From positions 98,512 through 162,511 of the forward strand of contig NZ_JAPWKB010000007.1 in NCBI RefSeq assembly GCF_028283785.1: DNA of 64,000 bases, given 5' to 3'. Source of the DNA: Paraburkholderia sp. GTDB taxonomy: Bacteria; Pseudomonadota; Gammaproteobacteria; Burkholderiales; Burkholderiaceae. This document shows, in pieces, positions 47,927 through 59,202 of the stretch. A program made the translations under genes and the position numbers. Position 1 is the stretch's first letter. Every line of letters starts with the position of its first letter. A model generated the notes under the pieces. That model saw only the letters and a list, made by a program, of their open reading frames with translations, was not told the DNA's origin and did no database searches.

Positions 47927-48682
47927 TCAACGGCCAGCAGCCCTTGCCCGCGCCGCCCGGCGCTCGCGTAGCCACGCAATCACACGCCAGCCGAGCAACG
48001 CGATCATGATCGCGCCGTAGATTTTCGGCAGCAGCAGATCGTGTTTGCCCGCTTTCATCCACCAGAAATGCAGGATCGCGAGCACGCCGACTGCGTAGAT
48101 GGCCCGATGCAGGCTTTGCCAGCGTCGTCCGAGCTTGCGGACCATCGCGCGCGGCGAGGTCGCGGCGAGCGGAATCAACAGCACGAACGCCGCAAATCCG
48201 ACCGTGATGAACGGCCGCTTGCCGATGTCCTTCAGCATCGCGGCAACGTCGAACCATTTGTCGAACCAGATGTACGTCGTGAAGTGCAGCACCGCGTAGA
48301 AGAACGCGTACAGCCCGAGCATGCGCCGGAATCGCAGCAGCGCGCTCACGCCCGTCAGCCGCCGCAACGGCGTCACGGCGAGCGTGATGCACAGAAACAC
48401 CAGCGTCCACAGACCGGTGGAACGCGTGATGAACTCGATCGGGTTGGCGCCGAGCCGGTCGGTCAGTCCGAACAGCACGATGCGCGCGAGCGGATACCAC
48501 GCCGCCACGAACACCGCGATTTTCGCGGGCACGATCCAGCGATTGCCGCCCGCCGCAACGCGTGCCGCCGATGCCGCCGTTGACGTCACCCTGGCGGGTT
48601 GCCGATGCGCCGACGCGCCCGCGCCGTCCGGCGCAAGCGACGGGCGTTGCGCATCCGAAGTATCAGGCGTGTTCGAAGCCAT
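47927..48682 (-). CDS. msrQ: MsrQ, heme-binding membrane subunit of the periplasmic methionine sulfoxide reductase
   Basis: 251 aa. After a 45-residue N-terminal extension come about six membrane segments with conserved His (FFYAVLHFTTYIWFDKWFD and RAIYAVGVLAILHFWWMKAG) that bind heme b. MsrQ passes electrons from the quinone pool or flavin to MsrP. Starts 9 bp after the msrP stop, so the two form an operon. Confidence 0.93.
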   Translation of the reverse strand: MASNTPDTSDAQRPSLAPDGAGASAHRQPARVTSTAASAARVAAGGNRWIVPAKIAVFVAAWYPLARIVLFGLTDRLGANPIEFITRSTGLWTLVFLCITLAVTPLRRLTGVSALLRFRRMLGLYAFFYAVLHFTTYIWFDKWFDVAAMLKDIGKRPFITVGFAAFVLLIPLAATSPRAMVRKLGRRWQSLHRAIYAVGVLAILHFWWMKAGKHDLLLPKIYGAIMIALLGWRVIAWLRERRAARARAAGR

Positions 48683-48691
48683 CGTTGTCGC

Positions 48692-49687
48692 TCAGAAGTT
48701 CTTTTTCAGGTCCATGCCCTGATACAGCGACGCGACCTGATCGCCGTAGCCGTTGTACATCAGCGTTTTGCGCTTGGGCTGGAAGAAACCGTCCTCGCCG
48801 ATCCGCCGCTCCGTGGCCTGACTCCAGCGCGGATGATCGACGTTCGGATTCACGTTCGAATAGAAACCGTACTCGCTCGTTGCGTACGTATTCCAGCTCG
48901 TCTGCGGCTGCTTCTCGACGAAGCGGATTTTCACCAGCGATTTCGCGCTCTTGAAGCCATATTTCCACGGCACGATGATCCGGATCGGCGCGCCGTTCTG
49001 GTTCGGCAACACCTGGCCGTACAGACCGACCGTCAGCAGCGTCAGCGGATTCATCGCCTCGTCCATCCGCAAGCCTTCGGAATACGGCCACTGAAGGATC
49101 GGATCGGCGAGACCGGGCATTTGCGACGGATCGTTGAGCGTGATGAACTGCACGTATTTCGCGTTGGCCGTGGGTTGTGCGCGCTTGATCAACTCCGACA
49201 GCGAAAAGCCGATCCACGGCATCACCATCGACCAGCCTTCGACACAGCGATGACGGTACACGCGCTCCTCGAGCGGCGCGAGTTTCAGCAGATCGTCGAT
49301 GTCGTAAGTCTTCGGGTTTTTCACCTCGCCTTCGACATTGATGCGCCACGGACGCGGTCGCAACGTGCCCGCGTTCTGCGCGGGGTCGCTCTTGTCGGTG
49401 CCGAATTCGTAGAAATTGTTGTAGGTCGTGATGTCCTTGAACGGCGTGACCTTGTCCGTCGCGACGAACTTCGGATTGGTGCGGGCGGCGAGCTTCTGGC
49501 CCTTCGCGTCCGGCGAACTCATCTCAGCTAGCGCGTCGTCACTCGCGCCGATCAGGCTACCCATTGCAGCCGCGCCGGCCGCTTGCAGAATCCGCCGACG
49601 GTTCTCGAAAACCGGTTGCGGCGTGATTTCGCTGCGCGCGATATCGTCGCCGTACAGCGCGATCCTGTCGTTGCGCTTGATCCACAT
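48692..49687 (-). CDS. msrP: MsrP, periplasmic molybdoenzyme methionine sulfoxide reductase
   Basis: Start ATG 49687 ([20 protein letters not shown]) with AAGGAGCAC upstream; 331 aa. Tat signal [16 protein letters not shown]. Molybdopterin-ligating Cys in [18 protein letters not shown]-terminal [20 protein letters not shown] is typical of MsrP (YedY). It repairs oxidised methionines of envelope proteins using electrons from MsrQ. Confidence 0.95.
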   Translation of the reverse strand: MWIKRNDRIALYGDDIARSEITPQPVFENRRRILQAAGAAAMGSLIGASDDALAEMSSPDAKGQKLAARTNPKFVATDKVTPFKDITTYNNFYEFGTDKSDPAQNAGTLRPRPWRINVEGEVKNPKTYDIDDLLKLAPLEERVYRHRCVEGWSMVMPWIGFSLSELIKRAQPTANAKYVQFITLNDPSQMPGLADPILQWPYSEGLRMDEAMNPLTLLTVGLYGQVLPNQNGAPIRIIVPWKYGFKSAKSLVKIRFVEKQPQTSWNTYATSEYGFYSNVNPNVDHPRWSQATERRIGEDGFFQPKRKTLMYNGYGDQVASLYQGMDLKKNF

Positions 49688-49782
49688 GAGCGTGCTCCTT
49701 GCGAGGTTGATGGCAGTTCGACCGACGAACATAGGTACTGTTCAGCAAACACGATGGATGCACGAATATTCCCGCGCCCAAT

Positions 49783-49817
49783 AAAAAAACCGCCGGTGCG
49801 ACGCACGCGGCGGTTTT
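49783..49817 (-). terminator. Terminator after ccsB
   Basis: Stem AACCGCCG / CGGCGGTT with seven A on the plus strand (T-run on the minus strand), 34 bp past the ccsB stop. Confidence 0.85.
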
Positions 49818-49850
49818 GTGCTGCTTCCGGACAGTTGGAGGCGACCGGAG

Positions 49851-51104
49851 TTACAGCTTGCCGTAGCTATGCAAGCCCGACAGGAACATGTTGACGCCGA
49901 GGAACGCGAAGGTCGTCACCAGCAGACCGGTCAGCGCCCACCAGGCGGCCACCGAGCCGCGCAGGCCCTTCATCAGACGCATATGCAGCCACGCCGCGTA
50001 GTTCAGCCAGACGATCAGCGCCCAGGTTTCTTTCGGATCCCAGCTCCAGTAGCCGCCCCACGCTTCGGCGGCCCACAGCGCGCCGAGAATCGTCGCGACC
50101 GTGAAGAACGCGAAACCGACGGCGATCGACTTGTACATGACGTCGTCGAGCACATCGAGCGCCGGGAGACGGTCGGCGAGAATGCCGCGCTCCTTCACCA
50201 GATAAGCCACGCCGACCATCGCCGACAACGCGAAACTGCCGTAACCGATGAAATTCGCCGGCACGTGGATCTTCATCCACCAGCTTTGCAGCGCCGGCAC
50301 CAGCGGCTGGATCTGCTGCGCGTCGCGGGAGATCGAGTACCACATCAGAAAGCCGACCGCGGCGCTGATCACCAGCAACACGAATGCGCCGAGCGAACGG
50401 GTGTTGTAGTGCTTCTCGTAATACAGATAGAACAGCGCGGTGATCAGGCTGAACAGCACGAACACTTCGTACAGGTTCGAGATCGGGATATGACCGACAT
50501 CGGCGCCGATCAGGTACGACTCGTACCAGCGCACCATCAGCCCGACAAAGCCCATCAGCACGGCCGCCCACGTCATCTTCGAGCCGATCGAGCCGCCGGT
50601 CGCCGAACGCGTCAGCAAGCCGATCCAGTAGAACATCGTGGCGAGCACGAACAGCGCGCTCATCCAGAGAATGGCGGACTGGCTGGACAGGAAATACTTG
50701 AGGAAGAACGCCTGATCGGCGCGCGTGAGGTCACCGTGATAGATCTGGATGGCCAGCAGCGACAGCACCGCGATGCCCGCGATCAGCAGACGCGCCGGTT
50801 TCCAGCGCCAGCCGAGCACCACGAACACCGGCACTGCGCACACCAGCACCAGTTTGTCGTAGTAGTTCATGAACGGGTGGTAGCGCGACAGCGCAAAACC
50901 CGCCCCGGCGACCATCGCGAGCGCGAACAGCCAGTCGAATACGCCGAGGCGCTTCAGGAACGGCCGCTCGTCGAGCAGCGCGAAGCGGTCCGATGGAATC
51001 GAACCCTGATTCGACGGTTGAGTGGATTGCGGTGCTTGCGACGCGCCCGAAGCCGACGCGGCGTGCGCGTTCTTCGGGCGGGGAGAGGATGAGGTCAAGT
51101 CCAT
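49851..51104 (-). CDS. ccsB: Cytochrome c biogenesis protein CcsB (ResC, CcsA family)
   Basis: 417 aa with about eight membrane helices. The heme-handling WWD motif is WGGYWSWDPKETWALIVWL, and a conserved His sits in the LNYAAWLHMRLM stretch. With ResB it forms the system II heme transporter and cytochrome c synthetase. Starts 4 bp after the ccs1 stop; the N-terminal 45 residues are a polar Ser/Gln-rich extension. Confidence 0.93.
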   Translation of the reverse strand: MDLTSSSPRPKNAHAASASGASQAPQSTQPSNQGSIPSDRFALLDERPFLKRLGVFDWLFALAMVAGAGFALSRYHPFMNYYDKLVLVCAVPVFVVLGWRWKPARLLIAGIAVLSLLAIQIYHGDLTRADQAFFLKYFLSSQSAILWMSALFVLATMFYWIGLLTRSATGGSIGSKMTWAAVLMGFVGLMVRWYESYLIGADVGHIPISNLYEVFVLFSLITALFYLYYEKHYNTRSLGAFVLLVISAAVGFLMWYSISRDAQQIQPLVPALQSWWMKIHVPANFIGYGSFALSAMVGVAYLVKERGILADRLPALDVLDDVMYKSIAVGFAFFTVATILGALWAAEAWGGYWSWDPKETWALIVWLNYAAWLHMRLMKGLRGSVAAWWALTGLLVTTFAFLGVNMFLSGLHSYGKL

Positions 51105-51108
51105 GTTC

Positions 51109-53340
51109 TTACCGGTTTGTATCGTGTGAGCCAGCGGACGATGCGGCGTGCGGGGCGTCGGACGCCGCGCTGTCCTGGCCGTCCATGCCGTGCGTCACGC
51201 CCAGCGAAGCGTCGAGCGCCCCACCGACCGCGTCGCGCGTTTGAGCGAACTCTTTTTCGAAATCGAGCGTTTTGCGGGCGCTGGACATCGCCATCACGAC
51301 ATGACTGCCGTGCGGACTGTCCTTGAGCCAGAACCAGAGGCGCCGTTCACGCACATAGAACATCGAGAAGATGCCTAACACGAGTAACAGGCTGCCAAGA
51401 TACACGACTTTTTTGCCCGGTGCGCGTGTCAGCTGGAACACCGACGCCTGGATCTGTTTGAAGCCGTCAAGCTGCAGATAGACCGGCGATCCATACAGAA
51501 AGCTGTCAGATATCGCGTTGATTGCGCTTTGGACGAAGCGCGAGTTGTCGGCGTCGGGCTGTGCCTGCGGCTCGCCCTGCTGCGCGCGCGACAGTTGCCA
51601 CAGGTCCCACGTCGCGCCTTCGAGCATGCGCAACAGCAGACCGGCGGCCTTTTCCTGCTCGCTCTTCGGCACCGATTTATCGATGAACGACGCGACTGCC
51701 TGGAACCCGCCCACCGGGCCCATGCCGGCCGGTTGACCGGCAGGCGGCTGGCTCAGCGAAGGATCGGCGCCCGCGAACAGCGTCATCACGCGCAGCGCGC
51801 TTTCTTCGAGATGCTGCTGGAGATCGGCATTCGAATCCGGCACCGAGCGCAGCGCGAAGCTGTGTGCGGCCGCGGCGCGCATCTGCGGATTTTCGAGCGC
51901 CGCGCGCAGGTTCATCCATTCCTTGACGGTGCCGCCGCTGTCGGCGGGAATGCGCAGGTAACGGAACGGGTCGTCCGGATTCATCCGCATGCCCGCGAGG
52001 AACATGCGTTCGCCGGCGACGTCCACCGGCAACATGTAGTTGTTGTACTCGCGCGCCTGGCCGTCCTTGTCGCGCACCTTGTATTGCACCGACGGCCCGA
52101 CGTTGTGCAGGTCGAGCGGCTTCGAGGTTTTCGCGCCGGAGCCGAGGCGTTCGTCGAACGCTTCCTTCAGCGTCTGATGCGCGGCCACGCCGCGCGCATC
52201 GTTCTGGCCGCTTCCGTTCGAGATGTTCTCGACGTTGATCGCGCGGAAATCGGCGAATTCGACGGTCTGGCCGGTCTTGCCCAACGGCGCGGTACCGCCG
52301 ATCGTGCCGCCGAACGGCGTGCCGGTCGCGCCCGTGCCCGTCATCGGGAACGCGGTCATCTGCATTTGCGAGCCGCCGTCCTGGAAGCTCGACTGATAGA
52401 TCGACACGCCGTCGTACGTGAACGGCTTGTTCACTTCGACGCGCGCCGGCACACGGGCGCCGGTCTTGTGATCGATCACGACGATGTCGCTCGCGAACAG
52501 CTTCGGCATGCCGGTCGAGTAGTAGTCGACGATGAACTTGTTCAGTTCGATCGAAAACGGCAGATCCTGGATCAACGAGCCATCGGGCTGGTTGAGGATG
52601 GCGGTGGAGACATGCTGACCTTCCGGCACCCAGGCGTAACCGCGAAAGGTCGGATTGCCCTGCGTCAGACGATGCTCGGGACCGATCTCGTTGATGACCG
52701 TGTTGCCGCGGATCGGGGTTTTGTCGAACAGCCACATTTGCAGCTTGATCGGCAGATTGCTGTCGAGCAGACCGCCGATACAGATCACGACGATCGCGAC
52801 GTGCGCGGAGATATAGCCGAGCTTGGTGAGCGCGCCGCGCTTCGCCGCGATCAGCGTCGCGCCGTCGGACTCACGCGTGACGAACTTGTAGCCGAGTTTC
52901 GCCGACAGCTTCGCGAGCACGGCGGTAGCGTCGACACGCGAACCGGTCACCTCGAACTCGCCTTTGTGATGGAACGCGCGCAGGCTGGCTTCGCGGACCT
53001 TGTCTTTCCAGCTCTTCATGTCGGCGATCATCTTGGGCGCGTTGCGGATCACGCACAGCGACACCGAGACCATCAGGAAACCGAGAATCAGCATGAACCA
53101 CCACGCGCTGTACACCGTGTACAGGCTCAGCGCGCGGAAGATGTCGGCCCAGAACGGGCCGAACTGGTTGACGTAGTTCGGATAAGGATCGTCCTGCGTG
53201 AGAACGGTCCCGATGATGCTGGCGATCGCGAGGATCACGAGCAGAGAAATGGCGAAACGCATCGAACTCAGCAATTCGACGCTGCTGCGCGTGAACCGTT
53301 GACCTGACTTCGACTGCAAACCCGATGTGGTGACGCTCAT
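51109..53340 (-). CDS. ccs1: ResB-like cytochrome c biogenesis protein (Ccs1)
   Basis: 743 aa, ATG 53340. Three membrane helices near the N-terminus (MRFAISLLVILAIASIIGTV, WWFMLILGFLMVSVSLCVI and YISAHVAIVVICIGGLLDSN), a large periplasmic domain, and one helix near the C-terminus (VVYLGSLLLVLGIFSMFYV). The C-terminal tail of about 75 residues is hydrophilic. Works with CcsB to deliver and attach heme to apocytochromes c. The downstream partner and upstream cytochrome c4 gene fit this role. Confidence 0.93.
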   Translation of the reverse strand: MSVTTSGLQSKSGQRFTRSSVELLSSMRFAISLLVILAIASIIGTVLTQDDPYPNYVNQFGPFWADIFRALSLYTVYSAWWFMLILGFLMVSVSLCVIRNAPKMIADMKSWKDKVREASLRAFHHKGEFEVTGSRVDATAVLAKLSAKLGYKFVTRESDGATLIAAKRGALTKLGYISAHVAIVVICIGGLLDSNLPIKLQMWLFDKTPIRGNTVINEIGPEHRLTQGNPTFRGYAWVPEGQHVSTAILNQPDGSLIQDLPFSIELNKFIVDYYSTGMPKLFASDIVVIDHKTGARVPARVEVNKPFTYDGVSIYQSSFQDGGSQMQMTAFPMTGTGATGTPFGGTIGGTAPLGKTGQTVEFADFRAINVENISNGSGQNDARGVAAHQTLKEAFDERLGSGAKTSKPLDLHNVGPSVQYKVRDKDGQAREYNNYMLPVDVAGERMFLAGMRMNPDDPFRYLRIPADSGGTVKEWMNLRAALENPQMRAAAAHSFALRSVPDSNADLQQHLEESALRVMTLFAGADPSLSQPPAGQPAGMGPVGGFQAVASFIDKSVPKSEQEKAAGLLLRMLEGATWDLWQLSRAQQGEPQAQPDADNSRFVQSAINAISDSFLYGSPVYLQLDGFKQIQASVFQLTRAPGKKVVYLGSLLLVLGIFSMFYVRERRLWFWLKDSPHGSHVVMAMSSARKTLDFEKEFAQTRDAVGGALDASLGVTHGMDGQDSAASDAPHAASSAGSHDTNR

Positions 53341-53360
53341 TCAAACTCCGACTGAACAGC

Positions 53361-53410
53361 AAAAAAGGGTGGAGGGCGATCGCGGTGCGCGATGCCCCCA
53401 CCCTTTTCTT
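53361..53410 (-). terminator. Terminator after the cytochrome c4 gene
   Basis: Stem AAAAGGGTGG (53363-53372) / CCACCCTTTT (53398-53407) with an additional GGGC/GCCC inner part; T-run on the minus strand. It separates the cytochrome gene from ccs1. Confidence 0.8.
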
Positions 53411-53455
53411 GTTTTTCACCGGCTTCGACGAACCGGTTGAACGTGCGCGCGGACG

Positions 53456-54109
53456 TTAATGCAAGCCCGCGATGTAATCGGCTACAGCCTTGATCTCGCT
53501 GTCCGACAGACGCGTCGCGATCATATGCATTGCGTCGTTGTTGTTACGTGCGCCCGGCCCTTGCGTGAACGCGAGCAATTGCGCGACCGTGTAATCCGCC
53601 CATTGCCCCGACAGCCGCGGGTACTGCGACGGAATACCCTGACCGGTCGGACCGTGGCAACTAGCACACGCCGGCACGCCCTTATCAGCGACGCCCGCGC
53701 GATAAATCTTCTGGCCTAACGGTACGGTATCTTTGTTGTGCGCGTAACCCGGCTTCGGGGTTTGCGAAGCGAAATAGGCAGCGACATTGACCATGTCCTG
53801 ATCCGACAGCGCGGCGACCATGCCCGCCATGATCGCATTATTGCGAGCGGGCTGCTTCGCGCCGGGCTGGGTTTTGAAATCCTTGAGTTGCTTGACGAGG
53901 TATTCGGGATGCTGTCCCGCCAGCTTCGGATAAGCGCCGCCGGCGCTATTGCCGTCTGCACCGTGGCATGACGCGCAGACCTGCGCCGCGATTGCCTGCC
54001 CCCGGTTCATGTCCGGCTTTGCCGGATCTGCTGCTCGTGCCTGAACTGCCAAACCTGAAAGACCCGCCGCTGTAGAAAGCACCATCAGAGACTTGCACAG
54101 TCGATTCAT
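53456..54109 (-). CDS. Diheme cytochrome c4-type protein
   Basis: Start ATG 54109 (MNRLCKSLMVLSTAAGLSGL) with AGGGTG upstream; 217 aa. Signal peptide ends near AVQARA. Two CASCH heme motifs, the first at residues 45-49 and the second in KGVPACASCHGPTGQG, with distal Met ligands in NNAIMAGMVAALS and NDAMHMIATRLS. It carries electrons in the periplasm, probably to terminal oxidases. Adjacent to its own maturation genes ccs1-ccsB. Confidence 0.93.
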   Translation of the reverse strand: MNRLCKSLMVLSTAAGLSGLAVQARAADPAKPDMNRGQAIAAQVCASCHGADGNSAGGAYPKLAGQHPEYLVKQLKDFKTQPGAKQPARNNAIMAGMVAALSDQDMVNVAAYFASQTPKPGYAHNKDTVPLGQKIYRAGVADKGVPACASCHGPTGQGIPSQYPRLSGQWADYTVAQLLAFTQGPGARNNNDAMHMIATRLSDSEIKAVADYIAGLH

Positions 54110-54314
54110 TCGCACACCCTGTTTCGTCTTGTGGGAATTAGAGGTTCTGCAAAAAACGACGGCGACCGATCTACCGCAGAAGCAAGCTCGACGGCCCGCT
54201 CAGGTCTTCAGTAAACCATCGTATTGTACAATAACTCGCTAATCGCTTAGGCGCCAGTCGGGCTTGACCCGTCCCCACTCCGGGTTCCCCGGCGCCTCAT
54301 CTCCTGGTCTCCCC

Positions 54315-54977
54315 ATGTCCTTCCTGCTCCACCAAGCGCGCTTTTTTACGACCGTCAATCACCTTCGTGATTTGCCCGGTCTGCCCCAACCCGAGATTGC
54401 ATTCGCCGGACGCTCGAATGCAGGCAAGTCGACGGCGATCAATATTCTGTGTAACCAGAAACGCCTCGCGTTCGCGAGTAAGACGCCGGGTCGCACGCAG
54501 CACATCAATTATTTTTCCGTCGGCCCCGAAGCGGAACCGGTCGCGCATCTGGTCGACCTGCCGGGATACGGCTACGCGGAAGTCCCTGGCGCCGCGAAGG
54601 CCCACTGGGAAGCGCTGCTGTCTAGTTACCTGCAAACGCGTTCGCAGCTGCGCGGCATGATCCTGATGATGGATTCGCGTCGCCCGCTGACGGATCTGGA
54701 TCGCCGGATGATCGAATGGTTTGCGCCGACAGGCAAACCGATCCACACGCTGCTGACCAAAAGCGACAAATTGACGCGGCAAGAAAGCATCAACGCGTTG
54801 CGCACGACGCAGAAGGGTTTGGCGGAATATCGCGCGGCTGGATACCAGGGCGAACTGACGGCGCAGCTGTTTTCGGCACTCAAGCGCGTCGGGCTCGACG
54901 ACGCACACGCGTTGATCGAAGGCTGGTTGATCCCCAAAGACGCGGGCGAGGCAGCGGATTCGGACGAAGCGCAGTAA
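54315..54977 (+). CDS. engB: Ribosome biogenesis GTPase EngB (YihA)
   Basis: Start ATG 54315 ([20 protein letters not shown]); 220 aa. G1 [10 protein letters not shown]3 DLPGYG, G4 TKSDK motifs are all present. Needed for assembly of the large ribosomal subunit. Divergent from the cytochrome c4 gene; followed 250 bp downstream by hemB. Confidence 0.95.
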   Translation: MSFLLHQARFFTTVNHLRDLPGLPQPEIAFAGRSNAGKSTAINILCNQKRLAFASKTPGRTQHINYFSVGPEAEPVAHLVDLPGYGYAEVPGAAKAHWEALLSSYLQTRSQLRGMILMMDSRRPLTDLDRRMIEWFAPTGKPIHTLLTKSDKLTRQESINALRTTQKGLAEYRAAGYQGELTAQLFSALKRVGLDDAHALIEGWLIPKDAGEAADSDEAQ

Positions 54978-55038
54978 ATCTGGAACCGGTCAAATTTACC
55001 GACTCTCAAAAGCCGAAACATGCGTTTCGAACGCGCAT

Positions 55039-55066
55039 AAAAAAACCCGCCGCTTATGACGGCGGG
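55039..55066 (-). terminator. Terminator-like hairpin on the strand opposite engB/hemB
   Basis: Stem CCCGCCG (55046-55052) / CGGCGGG (55060-55066), loop CTTATGA, with seven A to its left on the plus strand. It therefore has a T-run only on the minus strand, where no gene is annotated nearby. Confidence 0.7.
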
Positions 55067-55079
55067 CCAAACAGCCTAA

Positions 55080-56228
<1,149 letters not shown>

Positions 56229-56268
56229 GCATTGGCCAGGCGGCCACGTGCCGCTTCGACATGCGCAT

Positions 56269-56307
56269 AAAAAAACGGAGGGCCGGTAACGGCTCCTCCG
56301 TTTTTTT
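56269..56307. terminator. Bidirectional terminator between hemB and dsbD
   Basis: Stem ACGGAGG (56275-56281) / CCTCCGT (56295-56301) with A-run and T-run on either side. Confidence 0.9.
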
Positions 56308-56333
56308 ATTTCCGCGCGGATAGCCGGCGCGGG

Positions 56334-58253
56334 TTACGACTGAGGCACGGGTGTCGAAGTCGATGACGGCGCCGTCGCGACCGCGCGATCGAGCGTGCGC
56401 AGGAACGTGTCCGCCGATTCATACCCGACCACACGCAATACCTCGTTGCCGCTGTGATCGAAGAAGATGATGCCTGGCGGCCCGAACAGCTTGAATCGCT
56501 TCAGGAGCGCCTGATCGTCCGGGTTGTTCGCTGTCACATCCGCGCGAAGCAGGTTGAGCGCTTGCAAGCGCGCATGCACACGCGGGTCGCTGAAGGTGAA
56601 CTTCTCCATCTCTTTACAGCTGACGCACCAGTCTGCATAGAAATCGAGCAAGCCGGGTTTCGCCGCCGTTTTGACGGCCTGGTCGAGCTGACTCGATGAG
56701 CGTACCGGAGCAAAGGTCAAATCATTGGCTGACGCGCCCGTGGACGCGTTCCCGGCACCCGCCGCGTCGCCCCGCGACGCGGCAAGCACGGCCAACGGAC
56801 GCAATGGATCCGACGATCCGGCCGCAAGCCCGACCAGCAGTACCGCGGCCCAGATAGCGAATGCTGCGCCCAAACCGCGACCGAGGCGTCGCGAGATCGA
56901 GATCGCCGTCGCGTTGGTCGAGAACAGGCCAAGCCCGGCCGCCGCAACCAACAGCCAGAGCGCACTCAACAGCATTTGCGCGGCCGCTCCAAGCACGGGC
57001 CACACGATCCACAGCGCGGCCGCCAGCAGCACGACGCCGAAAAACACCTTCACACCGTCCATCCAGACGCCTGCGCGCGGCAACAACGTGCCCGCGCCCA
57101 AGCCGATGATCAGTAGCGGCACGCCAAGCCCGATGCCCATCGAGAACAGCGCTGCACCGCCGAGCCACGCATTGCCGGTGTGCGCGATAAACGCGAGCAC
57201 GGCGAACAACGGCGCCGTCATACACGCACCGACCACCAGCGCCGACAGCGCGCCCATCACAGCCACCGCCACGAACTTGCCGCCGGAACGGCCTTGCGAT
57301 GCGCGCGACACGCCGTCCTGCCAACGTTGCGGCAACGCCAGGTCCATCCCGGCGATCAACGTGATCGCGAAAGCGGTAAGCAACACGGCGAACACGCCGA
57401 GCACCCACGGGTTCTGTAACCATGCGCCGAGGCTTTGTCCGACCAGCGCCGCCGCCACGCCCAGCGCGGTATAGACGAGCGCCATCCCGACCACGTACGC
57501 CAGCGACAGCGTGAAACCCCGGACACGTGTGACCCGAGCACCTTCACCGATGATGATCGCCGACAGGATCGGGATCATCGGATACGAACACGGCAGCAAG
57601 CTAAGCACCATGCCGGCGACGAAGTACAAGCCGACAATCGCGAAAAAGCCGCCGCCTTCGAGCAACGACTGCGCGTAATCCGCGCTCGTGGCACGCTCAT
57701 ACCAAGGGGCTGCGGTGTTGGCCGACGGCGTGGATGCTTTCGGCGATTGCGTTGCCGGAGCCGGGGCCGGAGCCGCCGACGCCGCGTGCAGCGCCGCGCC
57801 GGTCACGTGGTACACGCGCTCCATCGGCGGATAGCAGATGCCCGCGTCCGCGCAGCCTTGCGACGTCACCGCGATATCGAACGGACCGGCAGCCTGCTTG
57901 ACCGGCACACGAATTGTCAGGTCACCGCGATACGTCTCGACGTTCTTCTGGAACGTATCGTCGAACTTCACGTGCCCGGGCGGGATTTGCGGATCGCCAA
58001 CGGTCGCCGTGCCGTTCCGCGTCTCGAACGCAAAGCGCTCGCGATACATGTAGTAGCCGTCCGCGATCTTGTAGTGGATCAGCACTTCGCCAGGCTGCTC
58101 ACTCGCGCTGAACTTGAATGCATCCGACGGATCGAGAAAATCATCCGCCGCGCGAGCGACGCCGGTGGCGGCCAGCATCACGAATACGCTGGACAGGAGA
58201 ATGGCAACGGCACGCAGCATGGCGAATACGCGCCGATCTGGACGGTTAAACAT
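56334..58253 (-). CDS. dsbD: Thiol:disulfide interchange protein DsbD
   Basis: Start ATG 58253 (MFNRPDRRVFAMLRAVAILL), overlapping the cutA stop by 8 bp; 639 aa. A signal peptide precedes the periplasmic n-domain with paired Cys in CADAGICYPPMERV. The transmembrane core carries LLPCSYPMIPILSA and GACMTAPLFAV. The C-terminal thioredoxin domain has YADWCVSCKEMEKF. It passes electrons from cytoplasmic thioredoxin to periplasmic DsbC and cytochrome c maturation factors, which fits the neighbouring cytochrome c genes. Confidence 0.94.
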   Translation of the reverse strand: MFNRPDRRVFAMLRAVAILLSSVFVMLAATGVARAADDFLDPSDAFKFSASEQPGEVLIHYKIADGYYMYRERFAFETRNGTATVGDPQIPPGHVKFDDTFQKNVETYRGDLTIRVPVKQAAGPFDIAVTSQGCADAGICYPPMERVYHVTGAALHAASAAPAPAPATQSPKASTPSANTAAPWYERATSADYAQSLLEGGGFFAIVGLYFVAGMVLSLLPCSYPMIPILSAIIIGEGARVTRVRGFTLSLAYVVGMALVYTALGVAAALVGQSLGAWLQNPWVLGVFAVLLTAFAITLIAGMDLALPQRWQDGVSRASQGRSGGKFVAVAVMGALSALVVGACMTAPLFAVLAFIAHTGNAWLGGAALFSMGIGLGVPLLIIGLGAGTLLPRAGVWMDGVKVFFGVVLLAAALWIVWPVLGAAAQMLLSALWLLVAAAGLGLFSTNATAISISRRLGRGLGAAFAIWAAVLLVGLAAGSSDPLRPLAVLAASRGDAAGAGNASTGASANDLTFAPVRSSSQLDQAVKTAAKPGLLDFYADWCVSCKEMEKFTFSDPRVHARLQALNLLRADVTANNPDDQALLKRFKLFGPPGIIFFDHSGNEVLRVVGYESADTFLRTLDRAVATAPSSTSTPVPQS

Positions 58254-58599
58254 GGATAGGACGTTGAGTTTCGACGGTAATCCACTGGGCATACGCCGCC
58301 GAAGCCGTGGCTTGCCAGGAGAGGATTTCAGGCGTGTCGTACGGATGCTGGGTTTGAATGAACTGCTCGAGTTCGGACGCCCGCGCGACGCTTGTTTTGA
58401 ACAGCAATTGAATCTCGTCACCGGATTCGATCTTGCCTTGCCAATGGTAACTGGAGTGCACTGCGCCCAACTCCGTAACACAGGCGGCCAGGCGAGCGTT
58501 CAGTGCGGCCGCAGCGAGCGCTTTGGCCGTGTCGGCGTCGGGGACCGTCGTCAACATCAAGGTCACGTTCAGGTACAACGACGGCTCCAGCGAATCCAT
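58246..58599 (-). CDS. cutA: Divalent-cation tolerance protein CutA
   Basis: 117 aa. CutA1 pattern: LMLTTVPDADTAKALAAAAL, then LAACVTELGAVHSSYHWQGK, EIQLLFKTS and HPYDTPEILSW. Forms small ferredoxin-like trimers; copper-related role is suggested by genetics only. Its stop overlaps the start of dsbD, the common cutA-dsbD pairing. Confidence 0.95.
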   Translation of the reverse strand: MDSLEPSLYLNVTLMLTTVPDADTAKALAAAALNARLAACVTELGAVHSSYHWQGKIESGDEIQLLFKTSVARASELEQFIQTQHPYDTPEILSWQATASAAYAQWITVETQRPIHV

Positions 58600-58678
58600 T
58601 TCAGATGCCGTAATCGTATCACCTGCACGTGTTGCCCCGCAGGCTAGCCAAACGGCCTAGGCTGGACGCGCAGAAAAC

Positions 58679-58707
58679 AAAAAAGCCAGGCATTTGCCTG
58701 GCTTTTT
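58679..58707 (-). terminator. Terminator after rplQ
   Basis: Stem AAAAGCCAGGC / GCCTGGCTTTT with ATTT loop, and A-run on the plus strand. It ends the ribosomal operon 18 bp past rplQ. Confidence 0.9.
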
Positions 58708-58724
58708 CATTCGCGCATCAAAGC

Positions 58725-59117
58725 TTATTCAGCTTCTTGCACTTCAGTTTCTTCAACTTCCGGACGGTCGAGCAGTTCAACCAGTGCCATCGGTGCGTTA
58801 TCGCCAACGCGGAAACCGAACTTCAGGATACGCAGGTAGCCACCCGGACGGGTTGCGTAGCGCGGGCCCAGCACTTCGAACAGCTTCGTGACCGAGTCAC
58901 GATCGCGCAGGCGGTTGAACGCCAGACGACGATTTGCCAGCGACGGCTTCTTGCCAAGCGTGATCAGCGGCTCGACGACTTTACGGAGTTCCTTCGCTTT
59001 CGGCAGCGTCGTCTTGATGACTTCGTGCTCGATCAACGAGTTGGACATGTTACGGAGCATTGCCAGACGGTGGCTGCTCGTGCGGTTCAGTTTCCGCAGA
59101 CCATGACGGTGACGCAT
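58725..59117 (-). CDS. rplQ: 50S ribosomal protein L17
   Basis: 130 aa, start [17 protein letters not shown], the highly conserved beginning, then [20 protein letters not shown]. The last 15 residues are an acidic tail ([11 protein letters not shown]). Last gene of the alpha operon. Confidence 0.98.
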   Translation of the reverse strand: MRHRHGLRKLNRTSSHRLAMLRNMSNSLIEHEVIKTTLPKAKELRKVVEPLITLGKKPSLANRRLAFNRLRDRDSVTKLFEVLGPRYATRPGGYLRILKFGFRVGDNAPMALVELLDRPEVEETEVQEAE

Positions 59118-59202
59118 GTTAATTCCTTCGTTTCAAAGTTTTGGTCCAGCTCTTCTATCGCGCCTGGATCAACCGAAGTTGTCCGACGCACGGGCCGGTA
59201 TT